Assembly (NCBI RefSeq): GCF_015461845.1
Contig: NZ_JACOPW010000002.1
Span: forward strand, 186,001 to 250,000
Direction of reading: 5' to 3'
Source: Pseudomonas mucoides
GTDB taxonomy: Bacteria; Pseudomonadota; Gammaproteobacteria; Pseudomonadales; Pseudomonadaceae
DNA: 64,000 bases
Under the pieces are notes generated by a model. It was not told where the DNA came from. It saw only the letters and a list, made by a program, of their open reading frames with translations, and made no database searches. Both the position numbers and the translations under genes were made by a program. Of the stretch, positions 11,267-20,177 are shown in pieces. How positions within the stretch are numbered: position 1 is the first letter of the stretch; the number at the start of each line of letters is the position of its first letter.

Positions 11267-12148
11267 TTATGCCGGCTCATGCAATCGGTGCCCGTATACC
11301 GCCTTCATGCTGGTGGCACTCCAGCAATAGCGGACGATGTCCGCTTCATCAAAGAAGTCGGTGCTGATAATGCTGCACCGCGTGACCCAATCGCGAGAGC
11401 TGTGGAACCAATCGTTGATTTGATTTTTTAAGTGTTGCGGGCCACCCAGCAGCGAATAGCAGGTTGCTGGCAACGACCAGAGGAAGGTCTCGTAAGGGGC
11501 TCCCGCGAGGGTGGTCTCGATGTGTGATTTTAGATCGATGGCATCGGTGAATGCGTTGCCGTTCCACTTATGAGGAATCTGCGGCCAGAAATATTCATTG
11601 TCCAGTCCGGGTTTCGCGCGCGCCGCCAAGACGATGCGGCGCCGCGAACTGGCACGTTTGAGTTGTTCCACGGTGCTGAATGCATCCGAATAGGGAATCA
11701 AGCGCGAACCCAGGCGGCGCATCAGCAAGTCATTGAATTGCCGGTAGTCGAAAATCTTTGGCCCATCTTCCAACTGATGGAAATCGAGGACGATGAATTC
11801 GTCCGGGTTTTGAGTCAGGAATGTCGCTACCGCTTCGATCAGCTCATCAAGAATGCGGTGGGACTGAAAGCCGTTGTGATGAAAATAATAGACCGGCACT
11901 TCCGGGCCGGCGGTACAGCCGAGCCGGATATCGAATGCCCGTGCGCCGTTGGCCAGTTGCCAGGCAAATGAATCGTTCTGGCACGTCGTCCAATTGCCGA
12001 CCACGACCTCGTAGTTGGGGGCCTTTTTGTCCATCCCGGCGTTGTGCGTGCCGGGCCAGACAATATCGGTCAACTTCAAATGGCCGATGTCCAGTACGTT
12101 GCTCATCCATTTTTGTGTGTCGAGTGCGGTTGCAGTGTTATAGGTCAT
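11267..12148 (-). CDS. PI-PLC X-domain phosphodiesterase, copy 1
   Basis: The 293-residue protein resembles phosphatidylinositol-specific phospholipase C X domains. Putative catalytic residues are His35 in WPGTHNAG, Asp73 and Arg75 in FDIRLG, and His91 in YYFHHNGF. These are spaced much like His32, Asp67, Arg69 and His82 of the Bacillus enzyme, and DEFIVLDFHQ follows. No signal peptide is visible, whereas secreted bacterial PI-PLCs have one. It is a tandem paralogue of the next gene, 125 bases away, on the same strand. Substrate is unknown: phosphoinositide or another glycerophosphodiester. A role towards eukaryotic hosts is possible but unproven. Confidence 0.75.
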   Translation of the reverse strand: MTYNTATALDTQKWMSNVLDIGHLKLTDIVWPGTHNAGMDKKAPNYEVVVGNWTTCQNDSFAWQLANGARAFDIRLGCTAGPEVPVYYFHHNGFQSHRILDELIEAVATFLTQNPDEFIVLDFHQLEDGPKIFDYRQFNDLLMRRLGSRLIPYSDAFSTVEQLKRASSRRRIVLAARAKPGLDNEYFWPQIPHKWNGNAFTDAIDLKSHIETTLAGAPYETFLWSLPATCYSLLGGPQHLKNQINDWFHSSRDWVTRCSIISTDFFDEADIVRYCWSATSMKAVYGHRLHEPA

Positions 12149-12273
12149 GACGTTTCCTTGTCGGTGATTTGCCCCATCCGTGGGGGAGACTCATGACCCA
12201 GCGTAGAAGTGCCTGCCAGCATTGCCAGTCACAGAAACACTTGCACAAAAATAGCGATTTAGTGGCGCGGCAA

Positions 12274-13140
12274 CTAAGCATTGCGCCAGCCGGCTTTTTT
12301 CAGGTTGACGGTTTTGCAATAAGAAACCAGTTGGGATTCTTCAATGAAGTCGACATTGATAATGTTGCACTTCTCGGCCCAATTACTGGTCTTTGGATCA
12401 AACCAGGAATCAAGTTTTTCGTGTATATCTACCGGGCCGCCGAGCGCGCTGTAGCTGGTGGCGGAAAGCGACCAGGGTGCCCACGTTCCTGGCGGGTTTT
12501 TCAACACGTCAGCAATGTGTTTCTCCAACTCCTTGGCGTTGGTGATGCCACTGCCGGACCATTGGTGTTCGATTTGCCGGATAAACAAATTTTCATCAAG
12601 TGCGGGATGCCATGGGGCTGCGACCAACACCCTTTGTAGGGGGCTGATTTTTTTGAGTTGATGCAGACTCAGGGATTGGTTTTTTCTGGGGATCAGGCAA
12701 TGGCCGAGAAATAGCTTGATCATATTATTGAAGTAAGCGTAATCAAACGGGTCCCCCTTCAAATCATGGAAGTCCAGAATGATGAACTCATCGGGGTTCT
12801 CCCGAAGAAAGTGTTGCACATCGGTGACAAGGTTCCCCAAGGTACGGTTATTGCGGTAGCCATTGTGGTGAATGCGAAATTTCCCTGGATCGGGTGCACC
12901 CGCGTCGTACATCAGACGAATGTCGAGTGCTCGCGCCCCATGGTTCAGTTGCGCGGAAAAGGATTGATGCTGGCAGGCCAGCCAGTGAGCACCCGGAATA
13001 AATGGCCAGGACGCTTTCCAGTCGCTGCCAGCGTTGTGAGTGCCCGGCAGTGTTAATTCAGTGAGCGACAATGTATCAATTGCCGGATGGGCGGACATCC
13101 AGTTGTTGAGCGCGTCATTATTTTGAACAGCGTAATTCAT
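12274..13140 (-). CDS. PI-PLC X-domain phosphodiesterase, copy 2
   Basis: The 288-residue paralogue of the preceding gene has His35 (LPGTHNAG), Asp73/Arg75 (LDIRLM), His92 in RIHHNGY and DEFIILDFHD. The start at 13140 has AGGGA 8 bases upstream and puts His35, Asp73 and Arg75 at the same numbers as copy 1. The ATG at 13149 is too close to that Shine-Dalgarno. No signal peptide or membrane segment is seen. The two copies diverge strongly outside the motifs, so the duplication is old or they serve different substrates. Confidence 0.75.
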   Translation of the reverse strand: MNYAVQNNDALNNWMSAHPAIDTLSLTELTLPGTHNAGSDWKASWPFIPGAHWLACQHQSFSAQLNHGARALDIRLMYDAGAPDPGKFRIHHNGYRNNRTLGNLVTDVQHFLRENPDEFIILDFHDLKGDPFDYAYFNNMIKLFLGHCLIPRKNQSLSLHQLKKISPLQRVLVAAPWHPALDENLFIRQIEHQWSGSGITNAKELEKHIADVLKNPPGTWAPWSLSATSYSALGGPVDIHEKLDSWFDPKTSNWAEKCNIINVDFIEESQLVSYCKTVNLKKAGWRNA

Positions 13141-13284
13141 GGGGTGCATCCCTGCATTGAAAGATTAAATAAAAAGACTGTGCCGAACGTGACTGAAAGT
13201 TTGCACGTTCGGCTTGGTATTAAGAAGGGGGATGCCGGGCGGGGTCAATAATACGGCTGATGCAAAATGTTTATTGTTAAAGTG

Positions 13285-14580
13285 TTATAGCGGAGTTCTG
13301 TTTTTTGCTTCAATCCATTGGGCCATATACTGCGTACTTTTATGGTGGTGGTGACGCAACATGCTGCCTGTAAAGTTATCACTTCTAAGTTGCGACAGAT
13401 GTTGCTGGCAGTACAACAATTTATCGATCAATGCTGGACCATGTACAGACGGTTGATAGCGATCGGCCAACAACGTCCGCCCCAGGGATTGGGCTTCTAT
13501 CCAAAGTGTCTCATCCTTGTACAGTCGAACCGCGCTATCGGCGAACGCCTGAGCTGTCTGGGTCACTGCGCCGGGCCAGAGATGTTCGCCCTGCATCGCT
13601 TCGGCGCCGATGGGCGTTGTGACCGTAGGCGTGCCACACAACATCGCGTCGACGATCTTGCCTTTGATACCTGCACCGAAACGCAGCGGTGCCAGACACA
13701 CCCGTGCCGCCGACATGACTTGCAAGGCATCTTCAGCCCAGTTCATTACATGAAAGCCCTGCGCCGGGTTGTGCAGGGCCGTGGCCTTGGGCGGTGTGTA
13801 AGCGCCGTAGATATGCAACTGCGCCTTGGGCAATTGTTCGCGGATCAATGGCCAGATGGCCGTTTTCATCCAGAGCACCGCATCCCAGTTCGGCGCATGG
13901 CGAAAGTTACCGATACTCAAAAAATGTGCCCGGTCTGCAAACGGCAACGGTGGCGCACTGGGCGGATCGACCATCAGGGGGCACCAGTGCAACAGGTTGC
14001 GCGGCAACTTGAATTGCTCGACCAGCAACTCGATTTCCACCTCGGAAATCATCAGGTTCACGTCGCAACGATACAGCGCGGCAATTTCGCGTTTGGCCAG
14101 GTCCGTATCCGCCATCAACTCGAACTCTTCGCGCAATGCCGGGGCAAACAACTCGCTGAAGTCGTTGGCGTCATCACGGTCTTTCAATCGGTCTTTGAGT
14201 CGTTGATGCCGGGCATGACGCAGACTTTGCAAATCCGACGTCTCAAGCACACGCAACGCGTCGGGGCAGTGCTTTTCAACGCGCCAGCCAAACTGTTCTT
14301 CCATCATGAACTGATCGAACAGCACGATATCCGGCGCCAGCTCGGTGATGAACGCGTCAAAGCTGCTGTTGTTCAACTCGATGGCGACTTCACGAATACC
14401 CAGCGCCGTCAGGTCCGCCCGGTGTTCACCGGTGCCGGCCGGGCTGCTGAAAGTGATGTCCCAGCCTTGCTGCAAGAACGTATCGAGGAGTTGCATGACA
14501 TGCCCGCTGGCCGCTGAAGAGCGGGGCTCGGGCCAAACGTAACCAATAACCAGAACTTTGGTTGCGCGGGGCTGACTCAT
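13285..14580 (-). CDS. Glycosyltransferase, GT4-like
   Basis: The 431-residue protein has a two-lobed GT-B pattern. The N-terminal lobe begins KVLVIGYVWPEPRSSAASGH, a variant of the donor-side glycine loop. The C-terminal lobe has FLSIGNFRHAPNWDAVLWM, then LHIYGAYTPP, then VCLAPLRFGAGIKGKIVDAMLCGTP, where the E-x7-E region of GT4 enzymes is replaced by KGKIVDAM. It is probably cytosolic and acts on cell-surface polysaccharide or protein. AAGGA lies 10 bases before the ATG. Neighbours do not reveal the acceptor. Confidence 0.75.
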   Translation of the reverse strand: MSQPRATKVLVIGYVWPEPRSSAASGHVMQLLDTFLQQGWDITFSSPAGTGEHRADLTALGIREVAIELNNSSFDAFITELAPDIVLFDQFMMEEQFGWRVEKHCPDALRVLETSDLQSLRHARHQRLKDRLKDRDDANDFSELFAPALREEFELMADTDLAKREIAALYRCDVNLMISEVEIELLVEQFKLPRNLLHWCPLMVDPPSAPPLPFADRAHFLSIGNFRHAPNWDAVLWMKTAIWPLIREQLPKAQLHIYGAYTPPKATALHNPAQGFHVMNWAEDALQVMSAARVCLAPLRFGAGIKGKIVDAMLCGTPTVTTPIGAEAMQGEHLWPGAVTQTAQAFADSAVRLYKDETLWIEAQSLGRTLLADRYQPSVHGPALIDKLLYCQQHLSQLRSDNFTGSMLRHHHHKSTQYMAQWIEAKNRTPL

Positions 14581-14642
14581 TAACGGGTATTCCTTGGTGC
14601 GGGTAATAGGGAGGGGCAGTACTGAGAAGCAGAACTGAGAAG

Positions 14643-15002
14643 TCAGGCGAGCATGGACTTGACCTTGTCCCGCAACTGATCAATCGAGAACGGTTTGCCG
14701 ATCACCTGCATGCCGTCAGGCACCTCAATGCTTTCGGCATAGCCGCTGGCAAACAGGATGGGTAACTCAGGGCGCAGCATTCGCGCCTGGGTGGCCAATT
14801 CTCGGCCGTCCATCACGGGCAGGCCGACGTCGGTCATCATCAGGTTGATGACCTTTTTATTATCCTCGAGAAACTTCAGCGCCTGTTCGCTGCCATCCGC
14901 TTCAAGGACGTTGAACTCCAGCTCCTCCAGCACGTCAACGATCAGCATGCGCACAATGGCATCGTCTTCGACTACTAAAATGATGGAGGCGTCGGTGGAC
15001 AT
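14643..15002 (-). CDS. Single-domain response regulator
   Basis: A stand-alone receiver of 119 residues starting MSTDASIILVVEDD. The acidic pair is in VVEDD, the phospho-acceptor Asp is in NLMMTDVGLPVMDG, the Thr/Ser switch is in LFASGYAES, and the Lys is in IGKPFS. There is no output domain, so it would act as a phosphate shuttle or by protein contact. It is transcribed divergently from the large hybrid kinase at 15263. The 260 bases between them show no clear site beyond promoters that cannot be assigned. Confidence 0.88.
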   Translation of the reverse strand: MSTDASIILVVEDDAIVRMLIVDVLEELEFNVLEADGSEQALKFLEDNKKVINLMMTDVGLPVMDGRELATQARMLRPELPILFASGYAESIEVPDGMQVIGKPFSIDQLRDKVKSMLA

Positions 15003-15262
15003 AATGGTTACTCGCAAAGATTGAATTCAGGGGGGCCGGTCGATTGAAATCACCGGGCTCTTGCATGAGTAAGTGGCGGATCCCGACAAGTTCCCAGCGT
15101 TGTGCAAAAAAGAACAGCTGTACAAGATGGCAAGGATAACCGCTCCCTTCGCGCTCGCGCAGCTAAATGCGGGATTTACCCTGATACAAGGCAGAAAATT
15201 GGATCAACGTGCTTCTTTTGGGGCAAACTCCGTGCTTTTGAACAGTTCGACAAGGCCTCCCC

Positions 15263-18200
15263 ATGACCACTGCGTCTTCGGTTGATGAGCAACGATTCCG
15301 CAAACTCCTGAGCCGCAACGTCAGCCTGCCATTGGGCGTCGGTGTCATCAGCGCGGTATTTTTTGTTTCGCTGATCACTTATCTGTTGTCGGTAATCCAA
15401 TGGGTCGAGCACACCGACCGGGTGATTAATAACGCCAATGAAGCGGCCAAGTTGACCATCGACCTGGAAACCGGCATGCGCGGTTACCTGCTGACCGGTG
15501 ACGAGCACTTTCTTGACCCCTACGAAACGGCCAAGCCGAGAATAGCGGTGGCCCTTGATACCTTGCTTGAACTGACCGCCGACAACCCGGCGCAAACCGA
15601 TCGCTTGCGTCGTCTGCAAGCGTTGCAGAGCGAGTGGGCGAGCTACGCGCAATCGATGATCGATTTGCAGCGTAACAGCGGCGATTATCGCGGTGCGGTC
15701 AAGGCCGGGCGCGGTAAGCGCCTGACCGATGAAATCCGCAAGCAGTTCGAAGACGTGGTCGACATGGAGCAGCAGCTGCGCGCCACGCGCAGCGACGAAG
15801 TGCGCCGTACCACGCTCTGGAGCATCGGCCTGTACCTGCTGTTCGTCGCCGGTGTCAGCGCCATGCTCGCCTTCATTGGTCGACGCGACCTGCTCAATCT
15901 CTCGCAAATCTACAGTGCCAACCTCGCGGCGCAGCAATCCAGCGCCTTGCGCCTGGAGCAACAAGCCTGGCTGCGTAACGGCCAGACCGAGCTGGCCGAA
16001 CAAGTATTGGGGCAACTGAGCCTCAATCTGTTGGGTCGCAACATTCTGCAGTTTTGCGCGCAGTACCTGGGCACCGCCGTCGCCGCCATTTATGTTCGCG
16101 AAGACCACGGTGGCCTTAAGCGTATTGCTTCCTACGGTTTCTCTCGCGAGCAGGAAGAGCGAAATCAGCAGATCTACAGCGATGAAGGCATCGTCGGCCA
16201 GGTCGCGAACCAGGCCCGCCTGATTCGTCTGGATGATGTGCCGAGCAATTACTTCAAGGTCAGTTCCGGCCTGGGCGAAGGCCTGCCGCACAGCGTGCTC
16301 GTAGTGCCGACCAGTGACGACGACCGGGTCAACGGTGTGATCGAGCTGGGCTTCCTGCGTCCGTTGTCTGATCGTGACATCGAGTTGCTGGAGTTGATTG
16401 CCGGCAACATCGGCACCTCCATCGAAGCTGCACGCTATCGCCAGCGTTTGCAGGAGGTGTTGGCCGAAACCCAGCAGCTCAACGAAGCGCTGCAAGTGCA
16501 GCAAGAAGAGCTCAAGACCGCCAACGAAGAACTCGAAGAACAGTCGCGGATTCTCAAGGAGTCCCAGGCGCACCTGGAAACCCAGCAGGTGGAACTCGAG
16601 CAGACCAACGAGCAGCTCGCCGAGCAGGCGCAGATCCTCGCAGACCAGCGCGATGCCATGGATCAGAAGAACACCGAGCTCAACCTGGCCCAGGTGCAGC
16701 TTGAGGACCGCGCCCTGGAGCTGCAGCGCTCCAGCAAGTACAAGTCCGAGTTCCTCGCCAACATGTCCCACGAACTGCGCACGCCGCTGAACAGTTCGTT
16801 GATCCTGGCCAAATTGCTCGCCGAAAACCCTCAGGAAAATCTCAGCGCTGAACAGGTGAAATTCGCCGAGTCGATTTATTCCGCCGGTAATGACTTGCTC
16901 AACCTGATCAACGACATTCTCGATATTTCCAAAGTCGAGGCCGGCAAGCTGGAGATGCGTCCGGAAAACGTCAGCGTCGAGCGTCTGGTTGACGGCTTGC
17001 GCGGGATGTTCGAGCCGATGGCGGCTGACAAGCACCTCGCGTTTCACGTTGAACTGCAACCCGGTGCGCCGAAGATGCTTTTCACCGACCGCCAGCGTCT
17101 GGAACAGGTGATCAAAAACCTGCTGTCGAACGCGGTGAAATTCACCGAGAAGGGTTCGGTCAGCGTTACCGTGGCCTCGCAACCGAATGAGGGCGTGGCC
17201 TTCATCATCCGCGACTCGGGCATCGGTATCGCCGAAGACCAGCAGGACAGCATTTTCGAAGCGTTCCGTCAGGCGGATGGCACCACTAATCGCCGCTATG
17301 GCGGCACCGGCCTGGGCTTGTCGATTTCCCGGGACCTGGCGGCGTTGCTTGGTGGTTCGATCAGCGTCAGCAGTGAGCCGGGGCAGGGCAGTGTGTTCAC
17401 GCTGGTGTTGCCTCAGCAATACGTCGAGCCGGGCGACGAGCCTGTCGAGCCGATGCAGGCTTCACCCGTCGCAATCACCCCCCGCGCGGCACCGGCGGAG
17501 TTGGCTCCACTGGTTGCCCCGGTTGATATTCCTCGTTTCAACGACGACCGCGGCCAGGCGCCGTTCAAGACACGGTGCATTCTGATCGTGGAGGATGAGC
17601 CGAACTTTGCGAACATTCTTTTCGACCTCGCGCACGAACTGGGCTATCAGTGCCTGGTTGCTCACGGGGCCGACGAAGGGTATGACCTGGCCAAGGAGTT
17701 CATTCCCGACGCCATTCTGCTGGACATGCGCCTGCCCGATCATTCCGGGCTGACCGTGTTGCAGCGCCTGAAAGAACACGCCGAAACCCGGCACATTCCG
17801 GTTCACGTGATATCCGTTGAAGACCGGGTCGAGGCCGCCATGCACATGGGCGCCATCGGTTACGCGGTCAAGCCGACGACTCGCGAAGAACTCAAGGATG
17901 TGTTCGCCCGCCTCGAAGCCAAGCTGACCCAGAAGGTCAAGCGCGTGTTGCTGGTGGAAGACGATGATCTGCAGCGCGACAGCATTGCCCGGCTGATCGG
18001 TGACGAGGACATCGAAATCACGGCGGTAGGCCTGGCTCAGGACGCGCTGGACCTGCTGCGCACGACGATTTTCGATTGCATGATCATCGACTTGAAATTG
18101 CCGGACATGCTCGGTAACGACTTGCTCAAGCGCATGTCCACGGAAGACATCTGCTCGTTCCCGCCGGTGATTGTCTACACCGGGCGCAACCTGACCCGCG

Positions 18201-18754
18201 ATGAAGAGACCGAACTGCGCAAGTATTCGCGCTCGATCATCATCAAAGGCGCCCGCTCGCCTGAGCGTTTGCTGGACGAGGTCACACTCTTTCTGCACAA
18301 AGTCGAATCGAAGTTGTCCCATGAACGGCAGAGGATGCTCAAGACCGCGCGCAGCCGCGACAAGGTCTTCGAGGGTCGCAAGGTGCTGCTGGTGGACGAC
18401 GATGTACGCAACATCTTCGCCCTCACCAGTGCGCTGGAGCAAAAGGGCGCAGTCGTGGTCATTGGCCGAAACGGTCGTGAAGCGATTGAAAGGTTGAATG
18501 AAGTCGAGGACATCGATCTGGTGTTGATGGACGTGATGATGCCGGAGATGGATGGCTTCGAAGCCACTATCGAGATCCGCAAGGACCCGCGCTGGCGCAA
18601 GCTGCCGATCATTGCGGTGACGGCCAAGGCCATGAAGGACGATCAGGAGCGCTGCCTGCAGGCCGGCTCCAATGATTACCTGGCCAAGCCTATCGACCTG
18701 GATCGTCTGTTCTCGCTGATTCGCGTGTGGTTACCGAAGATGGAACGCATTTAG
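15263..18754 (+). CDS. Hybrid sensor histidine kinase, CHASE3-GAF-HK-three receivers
   Basis: The 1163-residue inner-membrane kinase has a first membrane segment at about 22-46, then a CHASE3-type periplasmic domain (TIDLETGMRGYLLTGDEHFLDPY). A second membrane segment follows at about 187-208, a GAF domain at about 250-390, and a long glutamine/glutamate-rich coiled coil (395-490). The HisKA box holds His503 in NMSHELRTPLN, followed by a HATPase (DSGIGI, GGTGLGLSIS). Three receivers follow, at about 770-885, 895-1010 and 1035-1155. Their phospho-Asp motifs are ILLDMRLPD, MIIDLKLPD and VLMDVMMPEMDG. It is first in an operon with CheR, CheB, another kinase and a receiver. The ligand is unknown. 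Confidence 0.92.
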   Translation: MTTASSVDEQRFRKLLSRNVSLPLGVGVISAVFFVSLITYLLSVIQWVEHTDRVINNANEAAKLTIDLETGMRGYLLTGDEHFLDPYETAKPRIAVALDTLLELTADNPAQTDRLRRLQALQSEWASYAQSMIDLQRNSGDYRGAVKAGRGKRLTDEIRKQFEDVVDMEQQLRATRSDEVRRTTLWSIGLYLLFVAGVSAMLAFIGRRDLLNLSQIYSANLAAQQSSALRLEQQAWLRNGQTELAEQVLGQLSLNLLGRNILQFCAQYLGTAVAAIYVREDHGGLKRIASYGFSREQEERNQQIYSDEGIVGQVANQARLIRLDDVPSNYFKVSSGLGEGLPHSVLVVPTSDDDRVNGVIELGFLRPLSDRDIELLELIAGNIGTSIEAARYRQRLQEVLAETQQLNEALQVQQEELKTANEELEEQSRILKESQAHLETQQVELEQTNEQLAEQAQILADQRDAMDQKNTELNLAQVQLEDRALELQRSSKYKSEFLANMSHELRTPLNSSLILAKLLAENPQENLSAEQVKFAESIYSAGNDLLNLINDILDISKVEAGKLEMRPENVSVERLVDGLRGMFEPMAADKHLAFHVELQPGAPKMLFTDRQRLEQVIKNLLSNAVKFTEKGSVSVTVASQPNEGVAFIIRDSGIGIAEDQQDSIFEAFRQADGTTNRRYGGTGLGLSISRDLAALLGGSISVSSEPGQGSVFTLVLPQQYVEPGDEPVEPMQASPVAITPRAAPAELAPLVAPVDIPRFNDDRGQAPFKTRCILIVEDEPNFANILFDLAHELGYQCLVAHGADEGYDLAKEFIPDAILLDMRLPDHSGLTVLQRLKEHAETRHIPVHVISVEDRVEAAMHMGAIGYAVKPTTREELKDVFARLEAKLTQKVKRVLLVEDDDLQRDSIARLIGDEDIEITAVGLAQDALDLLRTTIFDCMIIDLKLPDMLGNDLLKRMSTEDICSFPPVIVYTGRNLTRDEETELRKYSRSIIIKGARSPERLLDEVTLFLHKVESKLSHERQRMLKTARSRDKVFEGRKVLLVDDDVRNIFALTSALEQKGAVVVIGRNGREAIERLNEVEDIDLVLMDVMMPEMDGFEATIEIRKDPRWRKLPIIAVTAKAMKDDQERCLQAGSNDYLAKPIDLDRLFSLIRVWLPKMERI

Positions 18755-19587
18755 TGGAAGGCATTTATTCAGTGGAGCGAAACAGCGACATCGAATTGCG
18801 CTTGTTGATCGAGGCGATTTACCTCAAGTACAGCTACGACTTTCGCGACTACTCCGGCGCTTCGATCAAGCGTCGGGTGAATCATGCGCTGGTTCAGTTC
18901 GAGTGCAACACCATCTCGGCCTTGCAGGAAAAGGTCCTGCACGACCCGACGGCGTTCATGCAGTTGCTGCAACTGCTGACGATCCCGGTCAGCGAGATGT
19001 TCCGCGACCCTTCGCACTTCCTCGCGATCCGCAAGGAAGTGGTGCCGCTGCTCAAGACCTATCCTTCGATCAAAATCTGGATTGCCGGGTGCAGTACCGG
19101 TGAAGAAGTCTATTCGATGGCGATTCTGCTGCGTGAAGAAGGCTTGCTGGAACGCGCCATCATTTATGCCACCGACATCAACCCACACTCGCTGGACAAG
19201 GCCCGGCAAGGGATTTTCTCCATGGAGAATGTCCGGGCCTACACTGCTAATTACCAGCAGGCCGGTGGCCAGTGCTCGTTCGCCGATTACTACACGGCGG
19301 CCTATGGCTACGCCATTTTCGACAAGAGCCTGTGCGAGAACGTGACCTTCGCCGACCACAGTCTGGCGACGGACAGTGTCTTTTCCGAGACTCAATTAAT
19401 TTCGTGTCGTAACGTATTGATTTATTTTAATAAAAAACTTCAGGATCGTGCGTTCGGATTGTTTCATGAGTCGCTGTGTCATCGCGGGTTCCTGGTGTTG
19501 GGCAGTAAGGAAACCCCGGATTTTTCGGCCTTCGGCAACCAGTTCGAGCCGCTGGTCAAACAAGAACGGATCTACCGCAAATCATGA
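18754..19587 (+). CDS. CheR-type protein methyltransferase
   Basis: The protein has about 277 residues. Its N-terminal CheR-N helices are followed by a SAM-binding methyltransferase fold (IWIAGCSTGEEVYSMAILL, then IIYATDINPHSLDKARQG and SCRNVLIYF). The start is uncertain. A GTG at 18754 shares one base with the kinase stop and has GGAAC 7 bases upstream; a GTG at 18772 is also possible. It lacks the C-terminal VxR-type pentapeptide-binding TPR extensions. No chemoreceptor or CheA is nearby, so the substrate is probably the neighbouring sensor kinase rather than an MCP. Confidence 0.88.
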   Translation: MEGIYSVERNSDIELRLLIEAIYLKYSYDFRDYSGASIKRRVNHALVQFECNTISALQEKVLHDPTAFMQLLQLLTIPVSEMFRDPSHFLAIRKEVVPLLKTYPSIKIWIAGCSTGEEVYSMAILLREEGLLERAIIYATDINPHSLDKARQGIFSMENVRAYTANYQQAGGQCSFADYYTAAYGYAIFDKSLCENVTFADHSLATDSVFSETQLISCRNVLIYFNKKLQDRAFGLFHESLCHRGFLVLGSKETPDFSAFGNQFEPLVKQERIYRKS

Positions 19588-20177
19588 ACAACGCTGCAGC
19601 TGTTCCTTCTATTGAAGCCATCGTGATCGGCGCTTCGGCCGGCGGCGTAGAGGCGTTGCTGACTATTCTCAGCCCGCTGCGCGAAGGCTTCGCACTGCCG
19701 ATCATTGTTGTGTTGCACCTGCCTGAAGAGCGCCGCAGCCTGTTGGCTGAAGTATTTGCGCGCCGGGTTTCGATGCCTGTTCGGGAAGCGAGCGATAAAA
19801 CCCGGATTGAAGCCGGGACGTTGTATTTCGCCACGCCCGGTTATCACCTGTCGGTGGAACATGACCGCAGTTTCTCGTTGAGCCTGGAAGAGCGCGTCCA
19901 CCATTCGCGACCCGCCATCGATTACCTGTTCGAGTCCGCTGGCGACACCTACGGTTCAGCACTGGCCGCGGTGTTGTTGACCGGGGCCAACCGTGACGGT
20001 GCTCGTGGTTTGTCCCACGTCAAAAGTCGCGGTGGAATGACCATCGTGCAAGACCCGAATGAAGCCCAGGTCGCAACCATGCCCCAGGCGGCGCTGGATA
20101 TTCATGAGCCGGACCATATTCTCCCTATCGGCGGCATCGGCCGTCTGCTTGTCGAGCTGGAACGAATAGCATGCTAA
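19584..20177 (+). CDS. CheB-type methylesterase without a receiver domain
   Basis: This 197-residue protein is the CheB catalytic domain alone. Ser of GASAGGVEAL, His of VVLHLPEERR and Asp of LLTGANRDGARGL form the expected catalytic triad. The usual N-terminal receiver is missing, so activation cannot be by its own phosphorylation. It overlaps the cheR stop by four bases (ATGA), indicating translational coupling, and the next kinase overlaps its own end by seven. Paired with the CheR it would form a reversible methylation switch on a non-chemotaxis sensor. Confidence 0.9.
   Translation: MNNAAAVPSIEAIVIGASAGGVEALLTILSPLREGFALPIIVVLHLPEERRSLLAEVFARRVSMPVREASDKTRIEAGTLYFATPGYHLSVEHDRSFSLSLEERVHHSRPAIDYLFESAGDTYGSALAAVLLTGANRDGARGLSHVKSRGGMTIVQDPNEAQVATMPQAALDIHEPDHILPIGGIGRLLVELERIAC

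Noticed and set aside
15176..17419. Long minus-strand frame opposite the large hybrid kinase
   Set aside because: Mirror frame of a heptad-rich gene; no start signal and no family motif.
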